A stretch of 64,000 nt of DNA, taken from positions 62,001-126,000 of the forward strand of contig JACJZJ010000001.1 in the NCBI GenBank assembly GCA_020635675.1, read 5' to 3'. The DNA comes from Flavobacteriales bacterium (lineage in GTDB: Bacteria; Bacteroidota; Bacteroidia; Flavobacteriales_F; PHOS-HE28). A model generated the notes under the pieces. That model made no database searches. It saw only the letters and a program-made list of their open reading frames with translations, and was not told the origin of the DNA. Positions within the stretch are counted from its first letter, which is position 1, and each line of letters starts with the position of its first letter. The translations under genes and the position numbers were made by a program. Positions 45,307-53,516 of this stretch are shown piece after piece.

Positions 45307-46814
45307 CAATGGACAAGGGTGGGAAGCAGCTGATCGATGATGCTGCGGTCGTTCATCAGGCGCGGTACCTTGTGTTGACCGCCCAGCTTGCCACGCTCTT
45401 TCATCCAGGCATGGAAGGTGCCCCGTGGTAAGGCATGTACACGCGGACGTGAAAGGGCCAGGTCCCCCCGGCGTTTCGCGTCATAGTCGGAATTCATCCG
45501 GCGGAGGGAGATGTCCAGTTCCTCGATGAACTGCTCCAGTTCGTCCGGCTCGCGTTCGAATTCGATCAGCCATTCATGTCCGCCGGCGCCATCGTCGAGA
45601 TAGATCGGCCCGGCCGTGTATTCGCTCACCGCCGCGCCGGTGGCATCCATGGCCGCCTCGATGGCGCGTTCGGCGTTCTCCACGATGAGCTCCTCGCCGA
45701 AGGCATTGATGAAGCTGCGGGTACGACCGCTAACTTGGATCCGGTAGGGCGATGTGCTGGTGAAACGCACTGTGTCACCCGGTACATAGCGCCACAATCC
45801 GGCATTGGTGCTGATCACGAGCGCATAGTCAACACCGGGCTCCACTTCGTGCAGCAATTTCGTTCTGGGGTGCGGTCCGGACATTTCCTGCATCGGCATG
45901 AACTCAAAGAAGATGCCGTAATCCAGCATCAGGAGAAGGTCATCGGCGTCCGCGCGGTCCTGGATCGCGAAGTAGCCCTCGCTCGCATTGTAGCTCTCCA
46001 GGTAGTTCATCCCCGAGTTGGGGATCAGCTCCCTGAAAAGGGCGCGGTAGGGACGGAAGCTCACACCACCATGCATGAAAAGCTCGAGATTGGGCCACAC
46101 GTCATTTATATGGGGCTTCCCGGTGATCTCCAATATCCGCCTCAAGATGATAAGCGTCCAACTCGGTACGCCTGCGATGCTGCGCACATCCTCGCGCATG
46201 GTCTCCCGGGCCATCTGCTCGATCTTCTCCTCCCAGTTCTCCATGAGGGCGACCTCCTTGGCCGGGGTCCGACGGATCTCCACCCAGATCGGCAGGTTCC
46301 GGATGATGATCGCGGATAGGTCGCCACTGTAGGCATCGGCGCGGAACCGTTCCAGACTGCTGCTCCCCCCCACCACCATGTTCATGCCCTGGTAGAGCTT
46401 GCTGCCGGGGTTCATGTCATAGTGGAGCGCGATCAGGTCCTTGCCCCCCTTGTAATGGCAGTCCTCCAGCGCTTCCCTGCTCACGGGAATGAACTTGCTG
46501 CGGTCCTGGGTGGTGCCGCTGCTCTTTGCGAACCATTTGATGTCCGTCGGCCAGAGCAGGTTCTGCTCCCCGCTCCGCAGGCGCTGCACGTAAGGGCGGA
46601 TGTCATTGTAATCCTGCAACGGGACGCGCTCGCGGAAATCATCCGGGTCGCGAACGCTTTCGAAGCCGTATCGTCGACCCCATTCCGTGAAACGGGCCGA
46701 ACGGACCAGATAGAGGAAGACCTCGTACTGGGCTTCATGCGGATTGGTGCGGAACAGGTCGATCTGCTGCAGCCGCTTCTTGATCAGGTATGAGAACAGC
46801 GCATTGACCGGCAT
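45306..46814 (-). CDS. GH3-type acyl-adenylate synthetase family protein
   Basis: 502 residues from ATG 46814 (MPVNALFSYLIKKRLQQ). Motifs of GH3/JAR1-like enzymes: SSGTTQDRSKFIPVS (P-loop-like ATP binding), YNASEGYFAIQ, LRPYRALF-type segment, and YRIQVSGRTRSFINAFGEELIVENAE (hinge and ATP contacts). Plant GH3 proteins join amino acids to hormones; bacterial members have no fixed substrate. The gene leads a two- or three-gene minus-strand set with the propeller protein and kinase. TACCTTTT lies upstream near 46863. Substrate cannot be inferred. Confidence 0.92.
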   Translation of the reverse strand: MPVNALFSYLIKKRLQQIDLFRTNPHEAQYEVFLYLVRSARFTEWGRRYGFESVRDPDDFRERVPLQDYNDIRPYVQRLRSGEQNLLWPTDIKWFAKSSGTTQDRSKFIPVSREALEDCHYKGGKDLIALHYDMNPGSKLYQGMNMVVGGSSSLERFRADAYSGDLSAIIIRNLPIWVEIRRTPAKEVALMENWEEKIEQMARETMREDVRSIAGVPSWTLIILRRILEITGKPHINDVWPNLELFMHGGVSFRPYRALFRELIPNSGMNYLESYNASEGYFAIQDRADADDLLLMLDYGIFFEFMPMQEMSGPHPRTKLLHEVEPGVDYALVISTNAGLWRYVPGDTVRFTSTSPYRIQVSGRTRSFINAFGEELIVENAERAIEAAMDATGAAVSEYTAGPIYLDDGAGGHEWLIEFEREPDELEQFIEELDISLRRMNSDYDAKRRGDLALSRPRVHALPRGTFHAWMKERGKLGGQHKVPRLMNDRSIIDQLLPTLVH

Positions 46815-46882
46815 GACCTCGAAGGATGGGCGAAGATCGTCCGCAACTACTTTAGCCCAAAAGGTACGCACCTCGTTCGATC

Positions 46883-47674
46883 ATGGTCGAAGGACCCCTC
46901 CGCAAGATGCTCGCTGGCATGGACGATCGCGTACACTACGCGTTAACGGTCGGTCAGGCGCATCTGCCCATCGATGATCGCGTGGGTGGGCGGCTCACGA
47001 TACGTGCCACCGGGCTAATGACCTGCGTGGCCTGCGGCAGGTCGGTGAAGAAGTTCTTCGGCCAGGGCTTCTGTTTTCCGTGCTTCCGCGATGCCCCGGA
47101 AGCCGCTGAGTGCATCGTTCGCCCTGAGCTTTGCCGTGCGCATCTGGGTGAGGGTCGCGATCCGGAATGGGAGCGACGGCATCATGACCAGGAGCACGTG
47201 GTCTACCTGGCCCATACGGGCGGCATCAAGGTGGGCGTGACCCGGAGCACACAGGTCCCGGTCCGGTGGATCGATCAGGGCGCGGTCGCGGCAGTGATCA
47301 TCGCCCGCACCCCATACCGCCAACTGGCAGGCCTCATCGAGGTCGAGCTGAAGAAGCGGTTCGCAGACAAGACCAATTGGCGGGCGATGCTACGGCCGGT
47401 CGAGCCGGACATGGACGCGTTACTACACGCCCGTTCCGAAGCGATGACGGCACTGGCCCACGAATTGGGGGCTTATGCCCTGTCCGGGGAGGAGACCGTA
47501 AGCATCCACTATCCGGTGGACCATTTTCCACCGAAGGTGGCCAGTGTATCGCTGGAAAAGGGACCTGCGATCGAAGGCACTCTGGCCGCGATCAAGGGGC
47601 AATACCTCGTCTGGGCGGACGGGCGGGTGTTGAACGTGCGGAACCACGCGGGTTATCACGTGGAGGTGGAATGA
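46883..47674 (+). CDS. DUF2797 zinc-ribbon protein
   Basis: 263 residues. The N-terminal part has a four-Cys zinc ribbon (CVACGRS, then CFPCFRD) after a basic GRLTIRATG strand. The central segment VYLAHTGGIKVGVTRSTQVPVRWIDQGA has the spacing of a GIY-YIG-like nuclease core (Y-L, then K-V-G), although the catalytic Arg/Glu layout is not clear. The C-terminus is strand-rich. DUF2797 proteins have no assigned function. The gene diverges from the GH3 gene (68 bases between starts) and its transcript ends at a very strong hairpin. Confidence 0.9.
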   Translation: MVEGPLRKMLAGMDDRVHYALTVGQAHLPIDDRVGGRLTIRATGLMTCVACGRSVKKFFGQGFCFPCFRDAPEAAECIVRPELCRAHLGEGRDPEWERRHHDQEHVVYLAHTGGIKVGVTRSTQVPVRWIDQGAVAAVIIARTPYRQLAGLIEVELKKRFADKTNWRAMLRPVEPDMDALLHARSEAMTALAHELGAYALSGEETVSIHYPVDHFPPKVASVSLEKGPAIEGTLAAIKGQYLVWADGRVLNVRNHAGYHVEVE

Positions 47675-47757
47675 ATTGCTCGCTCCGGGTGTAACCCTGG
47701 CCCCGGCACTTGCGTACCACCCCTAGGTTTTGGTCATTGGAATGATCGTTAGGGCAC

Positions 47758-47788
47758 GCGAAGGGCCGCTCATCGAGCGGCCCTTCGC
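47758..47788. terminator. strong bidirectional hairpin between DUF2797 and sppA genes
   Basis: A perfect 14-bp stem: GCGAAGGGCCGCTC (47758-47771) with GAGCGGCCCTTCGC (47775-47788), loop ATC. It lies between convergent stops at 47674 and 47806. Neither flank has a long U tract. Confidence 0.7.
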
Positions 47789-47805
47789 ATGTTCGGTGCG
47801 TATCG

Positions 47806-49599
47806 TCAGTCGATCACGATGTCGAATGGCATGCGGGCCTGTATGCCGATCGTGCGCTTCGCCTCGCGCATCTGCCTGAACCGGTCCAGGAGTTCGGCAT
47901 CGGTGCCGAAGACCTGTGCGGCCACCCAGCTCTTTGCCTCGGTGTTCAGCTCGGAGAGGATCTGCTCGAACAATTCCTTCTGTTCCGGGTATTTCACGAT
48001 CCGGTACTTGTCCAGGTGTGCCAGTCCCGCCGCTCCCGCAATGGCGCTTTCCAACCCGCCGATGCTATCGACAAGGCCGATCTTCTGCGCATCCATGCCG
48101 GTCCATACACGACCACGACCGATGCTGTCGACCATGGCCAGGTCGAGGTGTCTGCCTTCGGCCACACGTTGCTTGAAGGTCGCATAGAAGTCATCCACAT
48201 AGCGCTGGATAACTTCTCTTTCGTTCGGTCTCATGGGACGTGACACATCGAACAGGTCCGCATATTCGTTGGTCTTGAGGCCATCGAACGTGATGCCCAG
48301 CTTGTTGTTGAAGAAACCCTTGAAATTGGGGATCATGCCGAAAACCCCGATCGAGCCGGTGATGGTGGTAGGTTCGGCATAGATGCGGTCGGCGGCGCAA
48401 CTGATGTAATAACCACCGCTCGCGGCGAGGTCGCCCATGCTCACCACGACCGGCTTGCTCTGACGGGCGAGATCCACTTCGCGCCAGATCATGTCACTGG
48501 CCAGGCCGCTCCCTCCCGGTGAATTGACGCGAAGAACGATGGCTTTCACGCTCGTGTCCGTGCGGGCCTTGCTCAGCGCTTCCACCAACGTGGTGCTGCC
48601 GATCACGTCGTCCTCGCTTTCGCCGCTGCTGATGCTGCCCTGGGCGAATACCACGGCCAGCTTGGCCTTGCCGCCCACCTTGTCATCGCCCCCAACGGGG
48701 GCCCGGGTGTAGGCCGCGAGTTCGACGCTCTTCATTTCCTTCTCCGGGTCGAGGCCCATGCGCTCCTTCACCCTTTCCAGTACCTGGTCCCGGTACATCA
48801 CGCCATCCGCCAGGCCCAGGTCCACGGCGTCCTGCGCATGTCGTACCTGCAACTTCTCGGCGATGCTGTTGAGCTGGACCCTGTCGATCCGACGCTGAGC
48901 AGCCACCAGGTCCAGGTAGTGTTCCCAGATTCCGAAGACCAGGGCGTGCATCTGTTCCCGGTTCGCAGGTGTCATCCTGTCCTCGGTGAAAGTTTCTCCG
49001 AAGCTCTTGTACCGGTTGTTCGATCCCTTGATGAACTCCACGTCGATATCCAACTTGTCGAACATGCCCTTCAGGAACATCATGTTCGTCCGCAAACCGC
49101 GGAAGTCCAGGTCACCCTGGGGCGCCACGTAGATCTCGTCCGCGGCCGTGGCCAGAAGGTAGGTGCCCTGGGAATAGAATTCGCTGTAGGCGATCACCGG
49201 CTTGCCGCTGTTCTTCCTGAACGCGAGGATCTTGTCGCGGATCTCCTCCAGCGTGGCGGTTCGCATGTCGATGCTCGAGAGGTCCAGAAAGAGGCCCTTG
49301 ATATGATCATCCCGTTCGGCCTTGTCGATGTTCTTCAAGACCTGGTCAAGCCCCAAACGGGACATGTCCTTGAACGGGCCGAAATCCAGGTTGAACTGGT
49401 CGGAACGGCCCCTGTCCACGATGGGCCTGTCCAGTTTCACTAAGAGCACGGAATCGTCCTTCACCTTGGTGGGCTTCCTATCGAGGCTGAATGCCGTTCC
49501 GATCGCTGCGATCGTTGCGAAGAAGATGATCAAAAGCAACGCGCCGATGAGAAGGGTGCCCAGCATCGAGGCAAGCATGAATTTCAGGAACTGTCGCAT
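47806..49599 (-). CDS. sppA: signal peptide peptidase SppA, 67K type
   Basis: 597 residues. One N-terminal membrane helix (about 8-35), then two tandem ClpP-like peptidase_S49 domains. Catalytic Lys198 in NRYKSFGETF of the first half and Ser394 in MGDLAASGGYYIS of the second half match the K209/S409 pair of E. coli by spacing. VNSPGGSGLASDMIW is the conserved strand-turn before the Ser. It degrades cleaved signal peptides in the inner membrane. It is divergent from folK. No neighbour suggests a special role. Confidence 0.97.
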   Translation of the reverse strand: MRQFLKFMLASMLGTLLIGALLLIIFFATIAAIGTAFSLDRKPTKVKDDSVLLVKLDRPIVDRGRSDQFNLDFGPFKDMSRLGLDQVLKNIDKAERDDHIKGLFLDLSSIDMRTATLEEIRDKILAFRKNSGKPVIAYSEFYSQGTYLLATAADEIYVAPQGDLDFRGLRTNMMFLKGMFDKLDIDVEFIKGSNNRYKSFGETFTEDRMTPANREQMHALVFGIWEHYLDLVAAQRRIDRVQLNSIAEKLQVRHAQDAVDLGLADGVMYRDQVLERVKERMGLDPEKEMKSVELAAYTRAPVGGDDKVGGKAKLAVVFAQGSISSGESEDDVIGSTTLVEALSKARTDTSVKAIVLRVNSPGGSGLASDMIWREVDLARQSKPVVVSMGDLAASGGYYISCAADRIYAEPTTITGSIGVFGMIPNFKGFFNNKLGITFDGLKTNEYADLFDVSRPMRPNEREVIQRYVDDFYATFKQRVAEGRHLDLAMVDSIGRGRVWTGMDAQKIGLVDSIGGLESAIAGAAGLAHLDKYRIVKYPEQKELFEQILSELNTEAKSWVAAQVFGTDAELLDRFRQMREAKRTIGIQARMPFDIVID

Positions 49600-49711
49600 G
49601 GTCTGAGGGTCGTATCGTTCGTTCGAAGGCCCGAAAATAGAGGCCCCCTCGGCCCTTCAGCTTGTTGATCACACCAACGGCCTCGCTCCGGTATGGAAGG
49701 TGACCGCCGGA

Positions 49712-49719
49712 TACCTTTG
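49712..49719 (+). promoter_or_regulatory. -7 promoter element TACCTTTG for folK
   Basis: Exact TAnnTTTG ending seven bases before the ATG at 49726. Transcription would begin at about the start codon itself, so the message is leaderless or translation starts at ATG 49750. Confidence 0.6.
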
Positions 49720-49725
49720 GGCGCG

Positions 49726-50214
49726 ATGTGCAAAGGATCCGAGGTCCTGATGTTGCTCGGTGCCGACCTGGGCGATCCGCCGAACACTTTTTCGAGGGCG
49801 GAGAAAGCCCTGGAGGAGGAGATCGGTCGGATCCGCGCGCGAAGCCGTGATCACTGGACGCACGCGGAAGGCTTCGACAGCGACTTGCTCTTTCTGAACA
49901 GGGCCCTGGTGCTCACGACGGACCTTGCGCCCGAGGAGGTGTTGCGCCGGTCGCTCGGGATCGAGATAGCGCTCGGCAGGGTCCGGGTGCCGGATGGACC
50001 GGTCGGACCCCGCGTGATCGACCTGGATATTCTGCTGATCGGTGAGCTGGTGGTCGACCGACCGGGGCTTCGCGTTCCGCACCCGCGCATGCATCAGCGA
50101 GCCTTCGCCCTCGGTCCGGCCGCGGACATCGTTCCGGGGCTGCGCCATCCGTTGCGCGGACGCACCGTGCTCGAATTGTTGCGGGACCTTCACGCCGGTG
50201 AGGATGCGGCCTGA
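49726..50214 (+). CDS. folK: 2-amino-4-hydroxy-6-hydroxymethyldihydropteridine diphosphokinase (HPPK)
   Basis: 162 residues from ATG 49726. Starts EVLMLLGADLGDP, as HPPK (LLGSNLGD) does; SRDHWTHAEGF and FLNRALVLTTDL are typical, and GPVGPRVIDLDILLIG supplies the two catalytic Asp residues (DLD). The enzyme transfers pyrophosphate from ATP to the pterin in folate synthesis. ATG 49750 would cut the first strand, so the longer form is preferred although the promoter sits almost on it. It overlaps the second deoxynucleoside kinase by 11 bases. Confidence 0.95.
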   Translation: MCKGSEVLMLLGADLGDPPNTFSRAEKALEEEIGRIRARSRDHWTHAEGFDSDLLFLNRALVLTTDLAPEEVLRRSLGIEIALGRVRVPDGPVGPRVIDLDILLIGELVVDRPGLRVPHPRMHQRAFALGPAADIVPGLRHPLRGRTVLELLRDLHAGEDAA

Positions 50215-50833
50215 GTACATCGCCGTGGAGGGCTTGATCGGCGCGGGTAAGACAACGCTCGCGCGAAGGCTGGCTGAGCGCTGGCATGGGCGCCTGGTCC
50301 TGGAGGAGTTCGATGAGAATCCGTTCCTACCCCGGTTCTACCAGGAACCGGAGCGCTACGCCTTTTCCGTGGAGCTTTCCTTCCTTGCCCAACGGTACCA
50401 TCAACTCAAACGGGTCACCGAACAGGACCTTTTCACCTCTTGCACGGTGGCAGACTACTCCATTGGCAAGTCATTGGTCTTCGCGAGTGCCACCCTTTCG
50501 GCGGAGGAGAATGCCCTTTTCCGGGATTTGTACGACATCATGTACGCCGATCTTCCGAGACCCGGTTTGATCGTATATCTCCATCTTGGCCCCGAGCAGT
50601 TGGCCGAACGCATCCGTCGGCGGGGACGAGCCTACGAACAGAACATCCGCTCCGACTATCTGGAGCGTCTGAGGCGGCTTTATTTCGATCATCTTTCAAA
50701 GGCGGAGCAGGGGCGCGTTCTGATCGTGGACCTGGAGCATACGGACCTGCTCGAGGATGCGAAGGCGTTCGACGCGCTGTGCGCGCGCATCGAAACCCCC
50801 CTACGGTCACGATCCGAAGTGTGGAGGATCTGA
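50204..50833 (+). CDS. deoxynucleoside kinase family protein (second copy)
   Basis: 209 residues from ATG 50204, 11 bases before the folK stop. P-loop GLIGAGKTTLA (10-20), RFYQEPERYAFSVEL, TVADYSIGKSLVFA (the D-Y/R substrate loop), LPRPGLIVYLHLGPE and RGRAYEQNIRSDYLERL (LID). It is clearly related to but only moderately similar to the copy at 43721-44410; the DRT motif of that copy is DYS here, so the two probably prefer different nucleosides or form a heterodimer, as in some lactobacilli. The folK-kinase pair is common in Bacteroidota. Confidence 0.93.
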   Translation: MRPEYIAVEGLIGAGKTTLARRLAERWHGRLVLEEFDENPFLPRFYQEPERYAFSVELSFLAQRYHQLKRVTEQDLFTSCTVADYSIGKSLVFASATLSAEENALFRDLYDIMYADLPRPGLIVYLHLGPEQLAERIRRRGRAYEQNIRSDYLERLRRLYFDHLSKAEQGRVLIVDLEHTDLLEDAKAFDALCARIETPLRSRSEVWRI

Positions 50834-50892
50834 TCCACAGGGCATCGTGAAGAATTGGGCGAAATGCAGGGAAAGGCCCGACGGGGAGTGAG

Positions 50893-50900
50893 TATACTTG
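50893..50900 (+). promoter_or_regulatory. -7-like element TATACTTG for the TPR lipoprotein gene
   Basis: One mismatch to TAnnTTTG, 33 bases before the ATG at 50934. Confidence 0.4.
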
Positions 50901-50933
50901 CAGCCGAAAGCATCCCATAAGCACTACATCATC

Positions 50934-52643
50934 ATGGAACACAGGCACTTGCGAGGAACGTCGTTGCTCGTTGGAGCGGTCTTGATCATCGCCGGCTGCG
51001 GAGGCCTGGGTAAGATGAACAAGTACGCGGAGACGATCAAGTACACGGTCGAGCCGAACCCGTTGATCGTCCAGGGCGACAGTGTCGCGGTGAACATCCG
51101 CGGCAATTTCCCCGGCAAGTACTTCTACAAGAAGGCCCAAGTGGAGTTGACCCCGACCATCACCTACAGCGGCGGCGAAACGCCGATGAAGATGGCCGGA
51201 TTCCAGGGCGAGGGCGCCGCTGGCAACTACACGGTGATCCCCTATGAAAGCGGAAAGGACTTCACCTACAACGACAAGGTGGCCTATACGCCCAGTATGG
51301 AGCAAAGCCAGTTGATGCTGAACATCCTGGGCAAACAGGGCAAGAAGGAGAAACCCTTCGACCCCGTGAAGCTGGCGGACGGTGTGATCACCACCCCTTA
51401 CCTGATGATGAGCGACGACAAGGTGCTGTTGGGCAAGGACGCCTTTCAGCGCATTACGCAGCACCAGCAGAACCTGACGCTGAACTACTATGTGGCCAGC
51501 GATCGAATGCTCCCGGGGGAGGAGCGTGATCAGGATGTGAAGGACCTGATGGCCTGGCTCAAGGCGAATGCGAAGAACGAGAAGGTGGTCGTCAAGAACG
51601 TTTCGATCGATGCCTATGCGAGCCCGGAAGGCGAGGTGAACATGAACGAAGGGCTGGCCAACAAGCGTGATGAAGCCGCCAAACGATGGATGATGACGCA
51701 GATGTCGCGTTTCAAGTACACCAAGGCGAAGAACGATTCGCTCTACACGCTGAACCCGCGCGGTGAGGACTGGGCCGGGTTCAAGGCGGCGATGCAGGCC
51801 AGCACCATGAGCGACAAGGATCTTGTGCTCCGCGTGCTGGAAATGTATCCGGACGTGAACAAGAGGGAGGCCGAGATCAAGAACATGGCGGCTACCTACA
51901 ACGAGATCCGGGAGGATATCCTTCCCAAGCTCCGCCGCTCTGAGATCATGGTGGATTACGAGCGTGTGGGCCATAGCGATGAGGAATTGACCGCCATGAG
52001 CAAGACCATGCCGGATTCGATGACGGTGGAAGAATTGCTCTTCGCAGCCACGCTCACCAACGACCTCAACGAAAAGCTCCGGATATACAAGGAGACCGAG
52101 CGCATCTATCCGAACGACTACCGGGGAGCGAACAACGTGGGTTACATCTACATGATGCAGAACAAGATGGCCGATGCCGAGACGCAGTTCACCAAGGCGA
52201 ACGGCATCATGGACAACCCGGTGAGCACCAACAACCTGGGTGTGGTGGCACGCCTGAAAGGTGATCGTAAGAAGGCCGCCCAGATGTACAGCAAGGCCAT
52301 GGCCGCGGGTCCTGAGGTGAAGTACAACCAAGGCATCGTGGACATCCAGAACGGGAACTACGGCAGTGCGAACAGCAATATGAGCGGCATGAACACCTTC
52401 AACGCGGCCCTGGCCAAGCTGTTGGGCGGTGATGCCTCCGGTGCGCAGCGCATACTGGAAGCCGCACCGGAGAAGGACAGCGCCATGGGTCACTACCTGA
52501 TGGCGATCATCGGTGCCCGTCAAGGCAATGGCGACATGGTGCGGAACGATCTCGGCATGGCCGTGCAAAAGGATCCCAGCCTGGCCGACAAGGCCCGTAA
52601 GGACCTGGAATTCCGGGACTTCAAGGACAACCTCGGCATCTGA
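50934..52643 (+). CDS. lipoprotein with OmpA-like segment and TPR repeats
   Basis: 569 residues from ATG 50934. Lipoprotein signal LVGAVLIIAGC with acylated Cys22. N-terminal half beta-rich (IKYTVEPNPLIVQGD, VAYTPSMEQSQ); centre SIDAYASPEGEVNMNEGLANKRDEAA fits the peptidoglycan-binding OmpA-C pattern (short pieces YASPEGE, N-x-x-L, KR); C-terminal TPR-like helices (NVGYIYMMQNKMADAETQFTKA, NNLGVVARLKGDRKKAAQMY). Inference: an envelope protein linking outer membrane to peptidoglycan and recruiting partners. Known T9SS protein PorE has TPR plus OmpA-C parts, but in another order and with a propeller, so I do not assign it. Strong terminator follows. Confidence 0.85.
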   Translation: MEHRHLRGTSLLVGAVLIIAGCGGLGKMNKYAETIKYTVEPNPLIVQGDSVAVNIRGNFPGKYFYKKAQVELTPTITYSGGETPMKMAGFQGEGAAGNYTVIPYESGKDFTYNDKVAYTPSMEQSQLMLNILGKQGKKEKPFDPVKLADGVITTPYLMMSDDKVLLGKDAFQRITQHQQNLTLNYYVASDRMLPGEERDQDVKDLMAWLKANAKNEKVVVKNVSIDAYASPEGEVNMNEGLANKRDEAAKRWMMTQMSRFKYTKAKNDSLYTLNPRGEDWAGFKAAMQASTMSDKDLVLRVLEMYPDVNKREAEIKNMAATYNEIREDILPKLRRSEIMVDYERVGHSDEELTAMSKTMPDSMTVEELLFAATLTNDLNEKLRIYKETERIYPNDYRGANNVGYIYMMQNKMADAETQFTKANGIMDNPVSTNNLGVVARLKGDRKKAAQMYSKAMAAGPEVKYNQGIVDIQNGNYGSANSNMSGMNTFNAALAKLLGGDASGAQRILEAAPEKDSAMGHYLMAIIGARQGNGDMVRNDLGMAVQKDPSLADKARKDLEFRDFKDNLGI

Positions 52644-52664
52644 GCCGGTCCATCAAGGATGCAC

Positions 52665-52694
52665 GGAAGCCCCGACCGTAAGGCCGGGGCTTCC
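52665..52694 (+). terminator. intrinsic-type hairpin after the TPR lipoprotein gene
   Basis: GGAAGCCCCG (52665-52674) pairs with CGGGGCTTCC (52685-52694) around a 10-base loop, followed by TGCTTCTGG. It lies between convergent stops at 52643 and 52720. Confidence 0.65.
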
Positions 52695-52719
52695 TGCTTC
52701 TGGCCGTGTGACGTAAGGC

Positions 52720-53448
52720 CTAGTCCGCCTCATACTCCAATCGCATAGTGATGGAGGCGGTCTTCTTCTTGGATTCCGTGTTGAAGGCGCCACCCCAGGA
52801 GTAATCCTCGTTCGAGTGCTGACCTGTGATCTGGAAGATCCCCATTTTGGCTGTGATGAGGGCACCCAAACGACCACCTGCCTCTTGGGCGATGGTACCG
52901 GCCCGTAAGCGGGCGTCCTCGGTGGCCTTGGCGATCATCTGCACCTTGAGGTCGGCGAGATGCGTGTAGTAGTAGCGGGGTGGTTGGGAATAGAAGCGGA
53001 TGCCCTGGTCCAGAAGTTCAGTGATCTGCCGGCTCAATTCCTCGATCTGAGGGACGTTCTTGGACTCCACGGTGATGGATTGGCGGAGCTGATAGCCAAG
53101 GAAATCCTCGCCGATGTAACGTCCATCCGCGGTATACCTCGCCTTGGTCTGCTCGTTGGTCTCCACCGCACTGAAGATCACGGCACTGTCCGGCACGGCC
53201 TTCGCGTGCAGGTAATCCTGGATCGTCCTTTTGTCACGTTCCAGAACGGCGTAGGCCTTGCGCAACTCGGGGTCATCCGTCGTGAAGCTACCCTCCCACA
53301 CGATCAGGTCGGATGTGAAATCCTCCTTGCCGAGGCCGGTCACGGATATGGTTCCACGTTCATGACCACGCTGTACGTAGGACCGGCCCAGAAGAGCGGC
53401 GGCCACCACGATGGCGATGGAGAAAAGGGTCGCGACGAAAGGTTTCAT
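52720..53448 (-). CDS. SIMPL (DUF541) domain protein, membrane-anchored
   Basis: 242 residues from ATG 53448 (MKPFVATLFSIAIVVAA). One N-terminal membrane helix, then a SIMPL domain: ISVTGLGKEDFTSDLIVW, RDKRTIQDYLHAKAVP, YQLRQSITVESKNVP, ADLKVQMIAKATEDARLRA. Proteins with this domain sit in the periplasm and include stress-protective and signalling-linked members; the domain itself lacks catalytic residues. It follows the DUF6089 barrel gene after 68 bases on the same strand. Confidence 0.93.
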   Translation of the reverse strand: MKPFVATLFSIAIVVAAALLGRSYVQRGHERGTISVTGLGKEDFTSDLIVWEGSFTTDDPELRKAYAVLERDKRTIQDYLHAKAVPDSAVIFSAVETNEQTKARYTADGRYIGEDFLGYQLRQSITVESKNVPQIEELSRQITELLDQGIRFYSQPPRYYYTHLADLKVQMIAKATEDARLRAGTIAQEAGGRLGALITAKMGIFQITGQHSNEDYSWGGAFNTESKKKTASITMRLEYEAD

Positions 53449-53516
53449 TGGCACGAAGTGCGGTGAAGGTAGGACGCTGTCGATGCTCCTCCCGCGATCG
53501 ATCGACCGGAACGTTC

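Noticed and set aside
50538..52568. 676-codon minus-strand frame opposite the TPR lipoprotein
   Set aside because: Antisense shadow of a gene with signal peptide and repeats; no independent promoter or motif.
50934..52643. Assignment of the TPR lipoprotein as PorE
   Set aside because: PorE has a propeller and carboxypeptidase-like domain between TPR and OmpA-C; those parts and that order are not seen.
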